The position numbers and the translations under genes are program-made. 64,000 nt of DNA, from contig DF239542.1 of the NCBI GenBank assembly GCA_000507305.1, positions 62,001 through 126,000 on the forward strand, in the 5' to 3' direction. The DNA comes from Breviolum minutum Mf 1.05b.01. Lineage: Eukaryota; Sar; Dinophyceae; Suessiales; Symbiodiniaceae. The notes below the pieces were generated by a model, which was not told the origin of the DNA, searched no databases, and worked only from the letters and a program-made list of their open reading frames with translations. Below, in pieces: positions 22,482 to 34,120 of this stretch; the first letter of the stretch is position 1; each line of letters begins with the position of its first letter.

Positions 22482-23958
22482 TCTTCTTTTCCGAGAGCTT
22501 CTCCGTGTATGCTTTGAATTCCGCCTTCTTGAAAATGCAAACCTCAATGGACGTGTTGCGTAGAATCTCGCGTTGGGCTGCTGGAAGCATACCGAAGGCT
22601 AAAGCGATAGCACTCCAGGTGATCTCAGGCATATAGCGATCCAACCTTGGTGTTGAAGCTTTCAACTGGATGTTTTCTCAAATGTGAAGTCCCAGCATTT
22701 TATCATGGACTACTCCCTAGTACATCTTCTGAAAACCATCACAGCAGATACAGTGGCGCACGGCTCTGGGCAATCTCCCTGCTGTTCTTGCGGAACAGAC
22801 GTGCTAGTGGCTTCCCTCGAATACCTTTTTGGAACAAGAAGCTTCTTGTTCTGCAGAAAAATGCCGGAGGATATTGGAAGCAGTCGCAGCACCTTGACAC
22901 ACCAAACTGGTCAAAAGATGTCAAAAGGCTGACAGCTCTTCAACTTGGAAAAAGCATGAAGAATGTGAAGAAACCCCACCAGACCCAGCTATTGCCAGCC
23001 TTATGGTTTTGAGGTTTCAAATCTGCCCTCTAAGCTGTCCTGCCTGAGATGTCGGTCTGCTTGTGGCAGCAGGTCCCTCAAACACCTTGCAGAACTCATC
23101 AAACACATTCACGTAGGTTCCTGGCGAGAAATAGATAGAAATAGCGGATCTCACAACTCCTCTGGAGGTGCCTTTTTTTGCATCGCAATATCACACTGTA
23201 GGGATCTGATGTTGACTACTTTGAGTATCCCAGCCAAGGTTCTAGAGAGATCGTGAAGCGCATTCTGAACCGTGCGAATCTTGGGTCCAACAACGTGAAT
23301 GACACACATGCCAGTGTTGTATGCGCAATACTTCGCACGAGTTTCCTTGGCAGAAAGTCTGATGCATAAGATGCATAGGGCTCAAATCAAATTCAGCAGC
23401 TTTACTGACACTGCAGTGTTCCGTTGTAATTGTAACATTTCGAGCCAAGTTTCTGCTTCTTCTTCCTGGCATGAGCTGACATTTATATTGGGATAGGAAA
23501 AATAACGATAATTTGGTTCAAAACAACAGTTTTGAAAGTCTTGATTCTCGCAGTACCGCTAAAACAGTGTTTTCGCTTGTCAGATTTGAAGTGATTGAGA
23601 AAGCGCCGCTATTTACGATATGCTTTGCGCGTGTGTTTGACAAAACGCTGCAGATATCAGAAACCATGTAAATAGCCAATGTTTTGCTCGTTTTGTCCCA
23701 TTTGACACAAAACAGTCGTGGTTGTAAATACGCGTGTTCTTTTTGTTTGCAAGGGGGCAAGAATGGTCCAAAGCACATGGTTTCGTCACACCCAACACCA
23801 CGCAACCATGGGAAGAGCAAAGTCTGGCAATTCTTTGATCCCGGTGCGCGGAGCATCAGGAAAAAAATCATAAGAAGATGATGAGGATGAGGATGAGGAT
23901 GAGGATGAGGATGAGGATGAGGATGAGGATGAGGATGAGGATGATGATGATGATGATG

Positions 23959-23996
<38 letters not shown>

Positions 23997-24505
23997 CATG
24001 ATGATGGTGGCAGGGCCCAGGGCAGTGCATGGGAGCGCTGAAGACTCTTCAGTATATTCTGACAAGATGCGGTATTCGTGTTGAAGTGCTGTCTAACTTC
24101 TGCAGGGAACTTGCCACCGGTCTTTTTCAATCCCAACCTAAGCTGCTATGAGCACGCTGGGCGTATCAAGATGCTTGCGCAAAGGAAATTGGGGACCATC
24201 TGCCTGCCAAACATCTTCTAGCCTCAAATGGTTTTGGAAAAGTCCAAATATAAAATCTTTATAATTTATAGGACTATATAATATATTATAAAAGTAATTA
24301 ATGTGGCGCCAGATATCTATAATCTACCATATTGACCTCTAAAATTTCTGAGCCTTCTCGCTGCCGGGACCCATGACCATTCATCAACACACCCAACCCA
24401 GGTAATGCCATGCGACCAATCGTAGATGGCCCCCGCAGCACCACCTGCACCTTTCACTTCACCAGTTTTGCCCACATATCTCCAACCTGCTGGATCCACA
24501 ACTAC
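22482..24505 (-). CDS. Macrodomain exons of the same gene (exons 22482-22645, 22825-22892, 23220-23345, about 24080-24137, 24417-24505)
   Basis: In order: exon 24417-24505 reads VVVDPAGWRY... GAGGAAGAIYDW; exon from 24137 continues LGLKKTGGKFPAEVRQHF, the W codon being split TG/G across the intron; exon 23220-23345 carries GMCVIHVVGPKIR; exon 22825-22892 carries VLRLLPISSGIF; exon 22482-22645 carries MPEITWSAIALAFGMLPAAQ and AYTEKLSEKK. These match the macrodomain order: Gly-rich AIY/AIH loop, 'YVIHVVGP' strand, 'LPISSGIF' loop, C-terminal helices. Phases fit exactly at 22825/22645 (AG+G) and 22482/22311 (A+GT), leading into the PARG exon. Only the end of the 24137 exon is unresolved. It would bind ADP-ribose. 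The N-terminus lies upstream of 24505 and is not identified. Confidence 0.66.
23878..23998. repeat. Hexanucleotide (GATGAG)n and (GAT)n repeat in an intron
   Basis: About ten GATGAG units followed by GAT units. It lies between two macrodomain exons. The long His/Pro frame read through it on the minus strand is a by-product. Confidence 0.95.
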
Positions 24506-24688
24506 CTGCAAGGCATAGGCGTAAAGAAGGACAATTTTTTTGCATGCTTAACGGGCTTTAATCACTTTGGGGTATCTTTTACTTACAACTTGTGCCAAGA
24601 GTGTTCAGGCCGTGACAGAGTCCTGTTTGTCCCAATGATGACTTCTGAAATGATTTCATTGGGACCTAAGACCTAGGGTTTAGAGAAT

Positions 24689-24960
24689 TTACGCATGTGC
24701 TTGCAGCCATTGCTCAAAATGCTGCCCAAGTGCTGCGGGAATCTCAGTGAAAGGCGCCACTGACGTACCAAGAACCCCATGTGGCTTCACCTCACAGCAC
24801 CACGTGGTAAAGCAAAGTATCCATTTGGCATATGTCACTCCTGGTGCGAACGAAACATGGGCCCCGTGCTGTCGCTTGAGCAAGTAGTGGATGGGTAAAT
24901 GGTGCCAACAATGAAACTTCCTGCGCAGTGGAGCGGGGAACGAACTGGCAGGCAAATCAA
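24689..24960 (-). CDS. Exon-like segment upstream of the macrodomain gene
   Basis: A minus-strand frame reads HYLLKRQHGAHVSFAPGVTY, then TEIPAALGQHFEQWLQAH, with a possible donor at CATGC/GTAAATT just before its stop at 24689. It could be a 5' exon of the macrodomain gene or the end of another gene; the phase does not fit with a plain GT donor. A second short segment at about 24587-24672 ends in a perfect donor (GTAAGTAAAAG) and is an alternative 5' exon. Confidence 0.3.
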
Positions 24961-25650
24961 AACAAGAACCAAAGCAGCACACTTGCCTTCAAACCACTAC
25001 ACAGACTGGTCTTCCACAGAACCACGGCTAAAGAAAGGGACGGAGTAAACAGGAAGGAGAAACCAGGAAGGCAGTAATAACTACAGCATCTCCTGCTGCA
25101 AACTGGCATTGACGGGTTCGCTGCGGATGGAGCCTAAGACACCTGCGCACGTTTCTTGCAGTGGTGGAGTGGCAGGAGTGGGGCAAAGCTTCAAAAGCCG
25201 AGTCGAAGTTCAGCGCCTGGATTCGGCAGCTCCGGAAGGCCCGCAGCAAAAGCGAGGTGAACCTGCTTCCCAAAGACTTCACAGGTCTCCTTAGCACCAA
25301 CCAGGTTCACAACGATTCACAACCCGCTGGCCCAGAAACCAACCGTGACGGCTGGTATTTGAGACTAGTGCAAATTGCGCATTTTGATGAGTTTTCTTTC
25401 ATAATGTAAAACAAGCTGGTGTGTGTGTCAGCGATGACTGACACACATCGACCATGTGAGCAATTTCAAGGAACATTCAATAACAGTAAGATCTCCCACC
25501 CCTCAACTCATCACCCCAATATCTTGCGTGGTATCAACTGTTCACAAGTAAAATGAACATACCTACGCGGGCGTGTTTTGAGTCGTAGGCACAAAAAAGA
25601 CTGTGGACTCAGAATGTTAAGATAATAAAGCTCTGTGACCAACCTGTTGA

Positions 25651-26288
25651 TTAGGTGTGTCCAATGTCAAGCCAAGCATCTTTCATCTTCTTGTCTAGGC
25701 GTTCCAAAGTTGCACGCTGTTTCTGAACTATGTGGGGTGGGGTAGCTGGCATTGGTGGCCAAAACCTTTCTGCCAAAGTAGCTGGTTTGGCGGCTACTGA
25801 AGGTTGCCTCGAAACATCTATGCCTGGCCCCCCTGGCTGCCTTCTCAACATCTCTGGCTCATATTCCTCCTTCACGAACTTGTGCTTCTCCGTCGCAAAG
25901 TCATTCCATTTTTGCATGAAGCTGGCCTGCTTGTCGCCCACACGTTCCTGGAACTCCCTCTGATTTCGACCCTCCATCTCTTTCTGGCACCTGTCCTGGA
26001 AAATGTCCACCTGCAAAGCATGCAGCAGTGCTAAACATTGCCAACAAAAGACACATGTCACATATCCCTGCCCTGCGCGTTTCTCTTCAGACTCCACGAA
26101 AATGCCACACCTGCGTGTTCAGCTCATCGAAGAGGGTTTCTAGCCTGAGGCAACAACTGTGGCAACCACGACGACATAACCCACTTGAAAACGGGGTTAA
26201 AAAGGAACCACCAATTTGAAGTTAAGAAAAGAAGCTGGTTGACTTCATCATCTAGCTTGTGCACAGCCATTACCCGCTGCTCTTGCAC
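25651..26288 (-). CDS. Coiled-coil protein, three 3' exons
   Basis: Exon about 26230-26288 (acceptor GAAC-rich ...GTTGCAG; VQEQRVMAVHKLDDEVNQ), exon 26111-26144 (LETLFDELNTQ, donor ACGCAG/GTGTGG) and exon 25651-26010 (VDIFQDRCQKEMEGRNQREF, KWNDFATEKHKFVKEEYEPE, then a Pro-rich part and LERLDKKMKDAWLDIGHT, stop at 25651). The second and third exons join in phase. The peptide is a charged coiled coil broken by a Pro-rich hinge (RFWPPMPATPPHIV). The donor of the first exon is unresolved. Such composition suits a cytoskeletal or flagellar structural protein, but no family is recognised. Confidence 0.52.
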
Positions 26289-26504
26289 CTGCAACGAGAA
26301 ATCCATGCTCCATGTAAAACAGATTTGAGAGCCGGATCTTTCTTCAATATGATGCATCTTCCTTGGCCAGAGTACTGCACCGAGCCGTCAACACCTGAAG
26401 ACCCTTTGAGACTTTAAGGTGTAGTTTTAGAAGTTGGCTCCGTTTTGCGTTTTGCCTCTGTGTCCACTTTTCGTGCCTGGTTTCGGTACATTATACCGCC
26501 CACT

Positions 26505-26578
26505 GGCAAGAGGATCAGGATCAGGACCTCTCGGACATTAGGGTGACACATGTCCTAATGACTGAGCTAAATCAAAAT
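26505..26578 (-). ncRNA. tRNA-like sequence (pseudo-tRNA or SINE head)
   Basis: On the minus strand GATTTAGCTCAGTCATTAGG fits a Pol III A-box/D-arm, GGACAT...ATGTCC can form an anticodon-arm-like stem of six pairs with an 11-nt loop, and GGTCCTGATCC matches the B-box consensus at 8 of 11 positions. The acceptor stem is not convincing and the loop is too long for a working tRNA, so I call it a degenerate tRNA or a tRNA-derived SINE. Confidence 0.32.
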
Positions 26579-26814
26579 CCTCGACGGACATCAATAGGTA
26601 TCCAATTTGCAAAGCAAATCTCCAGCGTAAGTATTATCATTATTACAATGTGTGTACAGTCAGTCGTTCGCCTGTGCAGACAGAAACCAGTTGCTGTCAA
26701 GGTGCTGCACAAACGACTATGACTGCAACGAGGGCACCCGTCGGAAACCCGTCATCTGTAGTTCCTGGGCGACAACAAGAATGGAAAGGAAGTGACCTGT
26801 AAACCCCCCGGGTT

Positions 26815-27160
26815 TAAGCTGCATTCCTCCTTTCACAGTTGTTGTGCTCGTGGTCGTTGAGGAAGTGGTGGCGCTCATGGAAGTTGTAGGTAGTGAGTCA
26901 CTGATACTTGCTGAAAGTGAAGTCACCTCAAGAGGTGCCAACTTCGACAATTGACGCTTCAAGGCACCAAAAAGTCTCCTTTGGTTCTGAGCCACCGGCC
27001 GAAAGAGTGACACTAAGTCCAGCTGCTGTAATCGCATTCTGCAACTGCTGGGTTGCATTTGCAGATGATTCCATTTTGCCCTGGCAGCCAAGTCAGCAAT
27101 AACTTGCCCTGCTGTGACACCTTTTTCACTGCTGAGAAACGATGGCATGCCAGTCCTCAC
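26815..27160 (-). CDS. Exon of the Thr-rich secreted protein gene? Two frames compete
   Basis: One frame ends in a Thr/Ser run (TTSMSATTSSTTTSTTTV) before a donor CCCGGGG/GTTTAC, matching the Thr-rich style of the exon at 29781-29996. A second frame reads SANATQQLQNAITAAGLSVT, which I recall as typical of the repeated domain in Thr-rich dinoflagellate surface proteins. Both fit the same gene; the correct frame is not decided. A further open segment at about 27230-27440 (FAKATSPQIQYGISLL) may be another exon. Confidence 0.38.
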
Positions 27161-28149
27161 CAGAGTGGGGAGCTCAGACTGAATCTACTCAGAAATTTCA
27201 TCCACTATTATATTCATGAAAGAACCACCTTGCCAGACCCTTCCAGGCAGGTGCTGGAACATCACTTCGGCTTCCTGAGACGTTGGTCTCCCTCGCCTTA
27301 ATCGACTCGCCATCATCTGTGGCAAGAAGACTTATGCCATACTGGATCTGTGGCGACGTGGCCTTGGCGAAACGGCCCCCAGTAGAAAACTGGAACTGTC
27401 TTCCAAAGAGACACCGTTTCCAACACTGCAACTGGAAAGGCTGAGAGGGAGAGAGAGAGCGAGAGGGAGGGAGAAATATCACCAATCACTAACAGGATAA
27501 AATAGTCGAAATCCACCCCCAGTCGGAGTGGTCTTCGCATATCTTCTGCTAAATCCGAACCTTTGACAAAAAACAAAATCCCAAATCCGAAATCCAAACT
27601 CCAAAATCCACACGGCAGACTTGGATTTTGGGTTTTGGGTGCGCCAACTGGAAACTAGGGTCCAAATCAGTGCTTAACAAAGGCAATTTGGCGTCGGTGT
27701 CGATCTCCGAAAATTCCAATTTTGGTGATTTTGCCGGAATTAGCACTCATTTTCCGACCCCTGGACATCGAAATCACTGGACATTTTCCGGCGTTGAGAC
27801 ACCCAAAAACGAGTAACATATGCAACTTAACTAGAGTTGTAAGGACATTGCTACTCACCCATGTCCATTGGGTGTCTGTACTCATGCGCGACAATTTCTC
27901 ACTCGTAAGTGATGTTTTCTGGGTCGACGGCTGAAAGGCTAGACTGCTTAAATCTGAAAGTTTCAGCTATACCCGGCGCACGCTTGCTACCGACCCCGCC
28001 TTACTTGCCAAAAACAAATCTTCTTTGTTGAGAGTGTCCAATGTGCAAAAAAAACATCAAAAGTGTAGCTTGGGGCTGAGAAGTTTTTTTTGGAAAACGT
28101 CGACATACCAGGCGCGTTTTGTAGCGCCAAAAGTGCTCTTTTTGAAGTG

Positions 28150-28390
28150 ATTGCAGGATGGATAGCATGGATAGCAAACCTATGAACCTTTGACACAAAG
28201 CGATGGATCAAACCTACCAGACTTTGATGCGAAGCAATGGATACCGAACCTACCTGACTTTGTTGACTCGAAAGCCCTCCAATAGTAAACCTGCAGAACT
28301 TTGGTGCTAAAGCCTTCGGAATGACGGACCGCAAACGTACTGGACTTTGAGGACTTTGACACAAACCAAGGGATAGCAAACCCAACAGTG
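28150..28390. repeat. Degenerate minisatellite, unit about 36-40 bp
   Basis: Five to six imperfect copies of a unit like GGATAGCAAACCTACCTGAC followed by TTTGATGCGAAGC. Copies have drifted with indels. Confidence 0.7.
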
Positions 28391-29537
28391 AGACTGCGGT
28401 CTTATGCCCGGATGCATTGCCAGCTTTGCGAAGCCCGACAATATACTTTCCAAAAAGTAGTGGAATACTGCCACACACAGAAAGATGTCAAACGAGCTGG
28501 ACAAATCTGTCACACAATAATGTCTTTTTGGCCATAAACAGCACAGTTCTCACCATATCTACAGTAGATACATCCAGAATGCCATCTTCATCTTCCTTTC
28601 TTCTTTTGACAGTGCTGCTGAGAAGCATCAAGTTTACGGGGCAAACGCCCTAGTCGCCGTGCACAGAGAACATCCTTAGTCTTGCTGAGTCTTGCTTGTC
28701 GCAATGTGAATTGTGAATGGCTCAAAGAAAAGTGCTTTGCATGCTGACGCTTTGCTCGTGAGGCCCTGGCTACCGTACCTGAGATGAAAAACCAAAAACA
28801 GACGGTGACTCAGATGCAAATCCCTTGTGCCTGAAGTTACCTCTCAAGGTGAGTTTCAGAGCTCTTGGTCATAATCCATTAAAACTGCGCGACGTCAGCT
28901 TCAATTGCAATGTGCTAGTATGCAATGCTTACTGTACGTAGATTTTTTTACGTAGGCATGCATAAAAACAAGTGTGCCACATTTTTGAGAATGGACTTCA
29001 CTTATTCTGTTCCCACCGTCCAATCATTGCCAGGCTCGCGCATCTGTCCAATTGTCGCAACCCAAAACTCGAAAAGAGACGTTGTTGCAGCACCAGGAAA
29101 GACCAATCAATCAAGCAACACACATTATGTGTGTAAATGGATGCGTGCATGCATTTGTGGATGCATATGATTGTGGACAAATGCTATTCAAGGATCGATC
29201 ACGTGTAGAAGGAAGCAAGCTGCGGTGAATGACATACACTCACGAAAAGAATCTGAGATTCGAACATTCGCATGATTCTTTAAAAGGTGTGTGATGGATC
29301 GCATATTCGCATCAACTTCTAATTTCATACAGCAATCACAATCACAAATGTTAGGTTCCAATTTCTCAAAACAGTGTGCTGAAATAGTTTAAACAAGAAC
29401 CAGAACCTGCTTCTGTTGCATGCACATATTGCTGAACAAATCGTTGATCAAAATGGTCAGACCGCAAACCGCAGCACCCGGAACTAAGATTTAGCATAGC
29501 CTATCATAGCCTGGTTGCTGATTTGGCCCACAGGTAC

Positions 29538-29996
29538 CTGCCAGGTCAAGCCAGGAATGGGCTTCCCCCTCCAATGTCGACAGCAGAAAGCGAACGGCCT
29601 CAGCCAGTGCTGCAATGCCCGTCTTCAGGGCCACAATCGCTGCTGGAGTCTGGAGGTCAGTGCAGCTGCTGGTGGTCACCTGCATGACCTGGGAATAGTG
29701 CAACTACAGTAGGGCATGTGCGAACTGAGGGAACTGTCTACTGTCCGCAATCTATCATGCAAACAGGGAGCGCCACTAACATAGGTCTGTTGAGTCGTGG
29801 TTGTGGTTGATGTGACTGCCGTGGACGTGTACGTTGAAGTCATTGTCGACGTGTACGTTGAAGTCATTGTCGACGTGTACGTTGCCGTGTATGTTGAAGT
29901 CATGGTCGTGGAAGTCGTGGCATTCTCGGCGAACACCAAAACGCTAAAGAGTATCACCGTCGAGGAAAGGCCAAAGCCTCCACGAGACAAAAGCAT
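29538..29996 (-). CDS. Thr-rich secreted or surface protein, first two exons
   Basis: Exon 1 (29781-29996) starts at ATG 29994-29996 with a signal-peptide-like start (GFGLSSTVILFSVLVFA), then a Thr/Ser/Tyr repeat made of the unit TSTYTSTM repeated three to four times, encoded by 30-bp DNA repeats. Donor ACCTAT/GTTAGT. Exon 2 (29538-29688) enters after TCCCAG in phase 0 and reads VMQVTTSSCTDLQTPAAIVA then LKTGIAALAEAVRFLLSTLE, with donor GGCAG/GTACCTG. The Thr repeats suggest heavy O-glycosylation outside the cell. The ALKTGIAALA pattern recalls a domain frequent in dinoflagellate surface proteins. Downstream exons probably lie at 26.8-27.4 kb. Confidence 0.6.
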
Positions 29997-30669
29997 GCTT
30001 TATCTATATGCTGATTTAGATCTCGAAGATCTACAGCAAAAAGGCATGCTCACAAGATGATGTATACTATACATGTGCGATTACATTGACATTAATTAAA
30101 CTATTAAACAATAATATTAACGTACTCAAATACACTGCGCGTCACCGTCACACGCATGTGTATCTCTGCATGTGCACATCGAAGATGACCTTCCCTCAGA
30201 GCAGGTCTGTCTAGAGTCTAGAGCTCAGCCGCGCCTTTCAACATGCCGGCCAGTGCCTCAAGGCAATGTGAAAAGGGGTCTGTCAAATGGGGCACGTCGG
30301 CATTTCTATGTCAACTTTGGACCCCGGACCTTCATACACTCAATAGGCTCACCCAAGCTTTGTAGGGAGAGACTAGAAATGGCAACAGTGAGAAATGGAC
30401 CCATGCCGTGTCTGCTCCTCTTCGTGGATTTGTCAATTTCAAATTGGAAGCAACATGCAGAGCAACAAGCATTGAAAGCACCTAGATACTACCCACACCA
30501 ACTGCAACAAATGGCATCCGGATCATGCAAATTCAGTAAGAGTATGCAACGTAATGCGAACTTGGGCCGAACTAAAATCCTTTCACTCAACAGGACGCAC
30601 CCTTTTTCTCTTGCAGCTTTCAGAACGAGTCATGGGCGTGCCAATGGTTTTGTGTCGCGTGTCTTGCTT

Positions 30670-30902
30670 TCAGCGCATGATTTCGCTTTCAGTCGTGAGT
30701 CGCCACGATCTTTTGTGCGATCTTTGAGCTCGAGGGCCGTTTGTTTCCTCTTCTGCTAATATGTGGCATGTTCTGACCACTTTTCTCGCAGCACCGCCAG
30801 CATCTTCGACGGGCCTGTTCTCAGCGGAGCTGCCTGCAATGCGAAGCCAACCCTCAAGGAGTCGAACCAGTGATGAGGTGTGGTCGCGGCCGGTCAGTAC
30901 GC
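30670..30902 (-). CDS. 3'-terminal exon, unrecognised
   Basis: Acceptor CTTGCTGCTCAG at 30903, then RDHTSSLVRLLEGWLRIAGS, NRPVEDAGGAARKVVRTCHI and a basic end to a TGA at 30670-30672. It is protein-like over all 77 codons. The plus strand is open for 195 codons over part of the same DNA but reads poorly. Confidence 0.4.
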
Positions 30903-31049
30903 CTGAGCAGCAAGGAATTTGAAACACCAAAATCTCAAGCCAGAGTCAGAGTCCAAACTACTTGAATTCAACTTCTTCATTCCGATTCAATCTGCATTTT
31001 CCTCCAAACTGCTCTTACAGCGACTCCTCCTGCCACTACTACTCCCACC

Positions 31050-31400
<351 letters not shown>

Positions 31401-31510
31401 CAGGACCAGGACCAAGGTTGTTGGCACTCCCCCAACCCCCTTTCAGCGCCAACAATAATATATGGGAAGTAAAACCCTGATGGCTACCACTATCTTGGGA
31501 AAAGGCTGAC

Positions 31511-32148
31511 TCAATTTTTGCCAAGTAGCTTGGCATATGCCTCACCGCCTTTCTGCTTTGAGGCTAGATACTCACCAAATGGAAGCCATGGACGCTTGAA
31601 GACCCCCTGCTTGTGCAGCCTCAGATGCTTCAAGATCAAGGCCACAAGCACGGCCTCTATTGACCTCCGACATGCCCAAATGATCGCAAATGTAAATGTG
31701 GAGCCGAGGATCCGATCAAAATAGCGATCGCGATACTCCTAACAGGCCATACCATTGTGATTGAGACACGCTTTCTTGTATGGTCCAGGCATGGCCGGAT
31801 GCCCATCTGCGGAATGCAATTTATTTTTGACTTGTACAATGCCTCATCATATGTCACCTTTTCTTGGTCAAGGGTGCACCAACCTAAGGTCCTGCTCCGG
31901 CGTTGGGCTGCGCACAGTCAAGCCTTCTGCAGCCAAGTAGGCTTCCCTTTCGTCCATGTGCGTCTGCAGCAAGGCCTCCATGAGCAAAGTGCCATGATTT
32001 TTTGGGCCGGGTTGCCGTTCTACACCATTCACTCAGCCAAAAGCTCCTTATGAATTCACCGCAGAACCTGATATTCCCTGAGGCGGCAGCCGTATCTTTC
32101 TTCGCAGAGGCTACCTTGAGGTCACGATTCAAAGAAATGAACCTTGGC
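31511..32148 (-). CDS. Coding stretch of an unrecognised membrane-associated protein, with frame breaks
   Basis: From the acceptor CCTGTGCAG near 32147 down to a TGA at 31511-31513, three frames in turn read as one protein: NRDLKVASAKKDTAAASGN; then GTLLMEALLQTHMDEREAYL and AAEGLTVRSPTPEQDLRL; then DQEKVTYDEALYKSK; then EYRDRYFDRILGSTFTFAII, SIEAVLVALILKHLRLHKQG and PFGEYLASKQKGGEAYAKLL. The switches fall at short homopolymers (CCCTT near 31877, A5 near 31830) and one in-frame TAG near 31739. A hydrophobic helix (TFAIIWACRRSIEAVLVALI) suggests a membrane protein. Either a decaying gene or a gene with read errors. Confidence 0.45.
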
Positions 32149-32232
32149 ACTGCACAGGTTTGACATCAGTGCTACTGAAAAAGAATTGGAACCGGTGATC
32201 CACATAGACCATCTCAATTGCTGCTGAAAGTC

Positions 32233-33936
32233 TTACCCATCTGCTGGTGGATCCTTGGCTGGGCTGTCACAAATGCCAATCACAGGCCTACATGCTTGAT
32301 GACGTGTAGAAACCTTGCATCGGCATGTACACATATATATATATATATATGTATATGTATACACAGTATATACATATGTCCGTATATATTTTTTCTTATG
32401 TCTATGTACACTCAGTGGTATAACTACAATACATATACAGTATATACTTATTTATATATATATATACTTGTATATAATAGCCAATTAGCATTAAGTACAT
32501 GTATACACATAAATGGACCCTGATGCAAACAGAAAGTCAATACCAAGGATCTGAATGACATGACGCCCAGCTTTGGCCAAGCGCTCTGCCAATTGAGGAG
32601 TTGGAAAAACAGTGGCCGAATACATCTCTTCCAAAACGGCACAGGTTTGCTGAGAAGATCGCGAAAGGAGTGCCATTTCTAGGGCTAAATGGTACAGTTC
32701 CTCTGGCAGCGGTGGGTCTTTGGGAATCGTCCCCCACAGTAGGAAGAATCGCCCAACATCTTTCAGATCTTCCCCAAACATCCGCAACAGGACTTCCCAG
32801 GTCTCAGCATTCGGCTGCACACCAAAGGCTGCGTAGTGAGGAAGCATGTCCACAGCAAACTCTGCAAAGCCCCCAGCCACATACACAGCGACAACTTGGT
32901 TCAACATGCGGGTCCAATCCAATTCCTTGTTCCACACGCGCCGCGCTTCTGCAACAACATTCCAAGCATGACGTAAATGTTGTACCTTCTCATGGGCCGA
33001 TGTATGTGGGCGACGCATAGCAGAAGCAAAGAGCTTCACCAAGTGGCAGAACATGACTGGAGTCATCACAACTCCATGCTCTTGCATCTCATGTACTGTG
33101 GTTCTTGCCCTCTTTGCATCACCCAGCTGGGCACAAGCAAGGAGCAAATTCTCAAAAATGAAGCCACTGACTGGTAGATCTTCAGCTTGCATCTGTCGGT
33201 AAAAGTCGAAGGCCTTGAGCGCATGGTCCCTGGTCATCGACATAGCATGTATGAGCTCACCATAAGTGATGTCCGTTGGGTACAGCCCAGACATGCGCAA
33301 GTCATCCAGCAGATTCAGTGCACGCTCTGCTTCCCCAGCCATTGCACAAGCTTTTATCATCACGGTGAATAGTACTTCATCCGGCTGTATGAGTTTCCAT
33401 GTGCGAATGGAATGAAACTCCTCCCATGCCTGCTCTAGTCTCTTCTCCTGCACAAGGCCATTAATTAAGACAGTGTGCACGACGACGTCTGGCTGGATTC
33501 TCTCATCTTCCATCTTTCTGAGAAGGGAATAGCCTGATGACGTGTCTCCCGAACGCACATGAGCTTGGATTAGCGAGGCATACACTTTTGGGGTGGGGCT
33601 GATCAGTTGCTCGCGCATCTTCAGGAAAAGCTTCCTTGCGAGTTCGGCTGACTCTGGAGTACCTTGCTGTGCTGCACCCAGAAGTAGCGACACAAACGTT
33701 TCTGAATCAGGCTCGAAACCATGAAGCTTCATAGTGTCATGAGTTTGCATTGCGGCATCCATCCGGCCCTGCAACGCCTGTGCTCGGATCAATTCATTAC
33801 AGTTCGAAACAGACGCTTTTCCCTCAAGCACCAGGCTCTCAAAATCATCAGTACAACTCTGCATTTCACGCTGTCGGGCAGCACGCTCCGTTCCAGGGTG
33901 ATGTTTCAAGGCTGCTGCCATGCTTTCAACCAAATC
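32233..33936 (-). CDS. Pentatricopeptide repeat (PPR) protein, organelle RNA-binding
   Basis: The main exon 32519-33936 enters after CGTGTCAG and stays open for about 472 codons. It shows tandem 35-residue helix-turn-helix repeats: SNCNELIRAQALQGRMDAAM, PKVYASLIQAHVRSGDTSSG, DVVVHTVLINGLVQEKRLEQ, EVLFTVMIKACAMAGEAERA, DITYGELIHAMSMTRDHALK and PVSGFIFENLLLACAQLGDA, about nine to ten in all. No DYW, E or MTERF-like domain is seen, so it is a P-type PPR, a family that binds single-stranded RNA in plastids or mitochondria. A donor TCAGG/GTCCAT and a second exon 32233-32287 (PVIGICDSPAKDPPADG, TAA) join in phase; the intron 32288-32518 holds the TA-rich repeat. The N-terminal exon(s) with any targeting peptide lie upstream of 33937 and are not identified. 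Confidence 0.87.
32330..32500. repeat. TA-rich simple repeat inside the PPR intron
   Basis: (TA)n, GTATATA and ATATATAC runs, with no coding potential. Confidence 0.85.
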
Positions 33937-34120
33937 CTGACACGATTGGAAAACATAGAATTATAGAGGTCTCGCTGGGTTCCTGCCACTTTCTTTGTAT
34001 GTGATTGGTTGATATCTGTGATATGATATAATAGTATTATATATTATATGCATAGTATCTATTGCATTACATGTCTATTACATGTCTGTAATGTATCTAT
34101 AGTTGAGTGCAAGGCGCATA

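Noticed and set aside
23518..24030. 170-codon minus-strand frame with His/Pro repeats
   Set aside because: It is produced by the GATGAG/GAT repeat that lies in an intron of the macrodomain gene.
30172..30759. 195-codon plus-strand frame
   Set aside because: No domain or signal, basic random composition; the minus-strand exon at 30670-30902 is better supported.
30850..30880. Perfect B-box-like GGTTCGACTCC on the minus strand, possible tRNA
   Set aside because: No matching acceptor or D arm, and it lies inside a protein-like exon.
32012..32045. TTTTGGCTGAG on the minus strand as a relict spliced leader before the frameshifted gene
   Set aside because: Coding-like sequence continues upstream of it, so it is not a 5' end.
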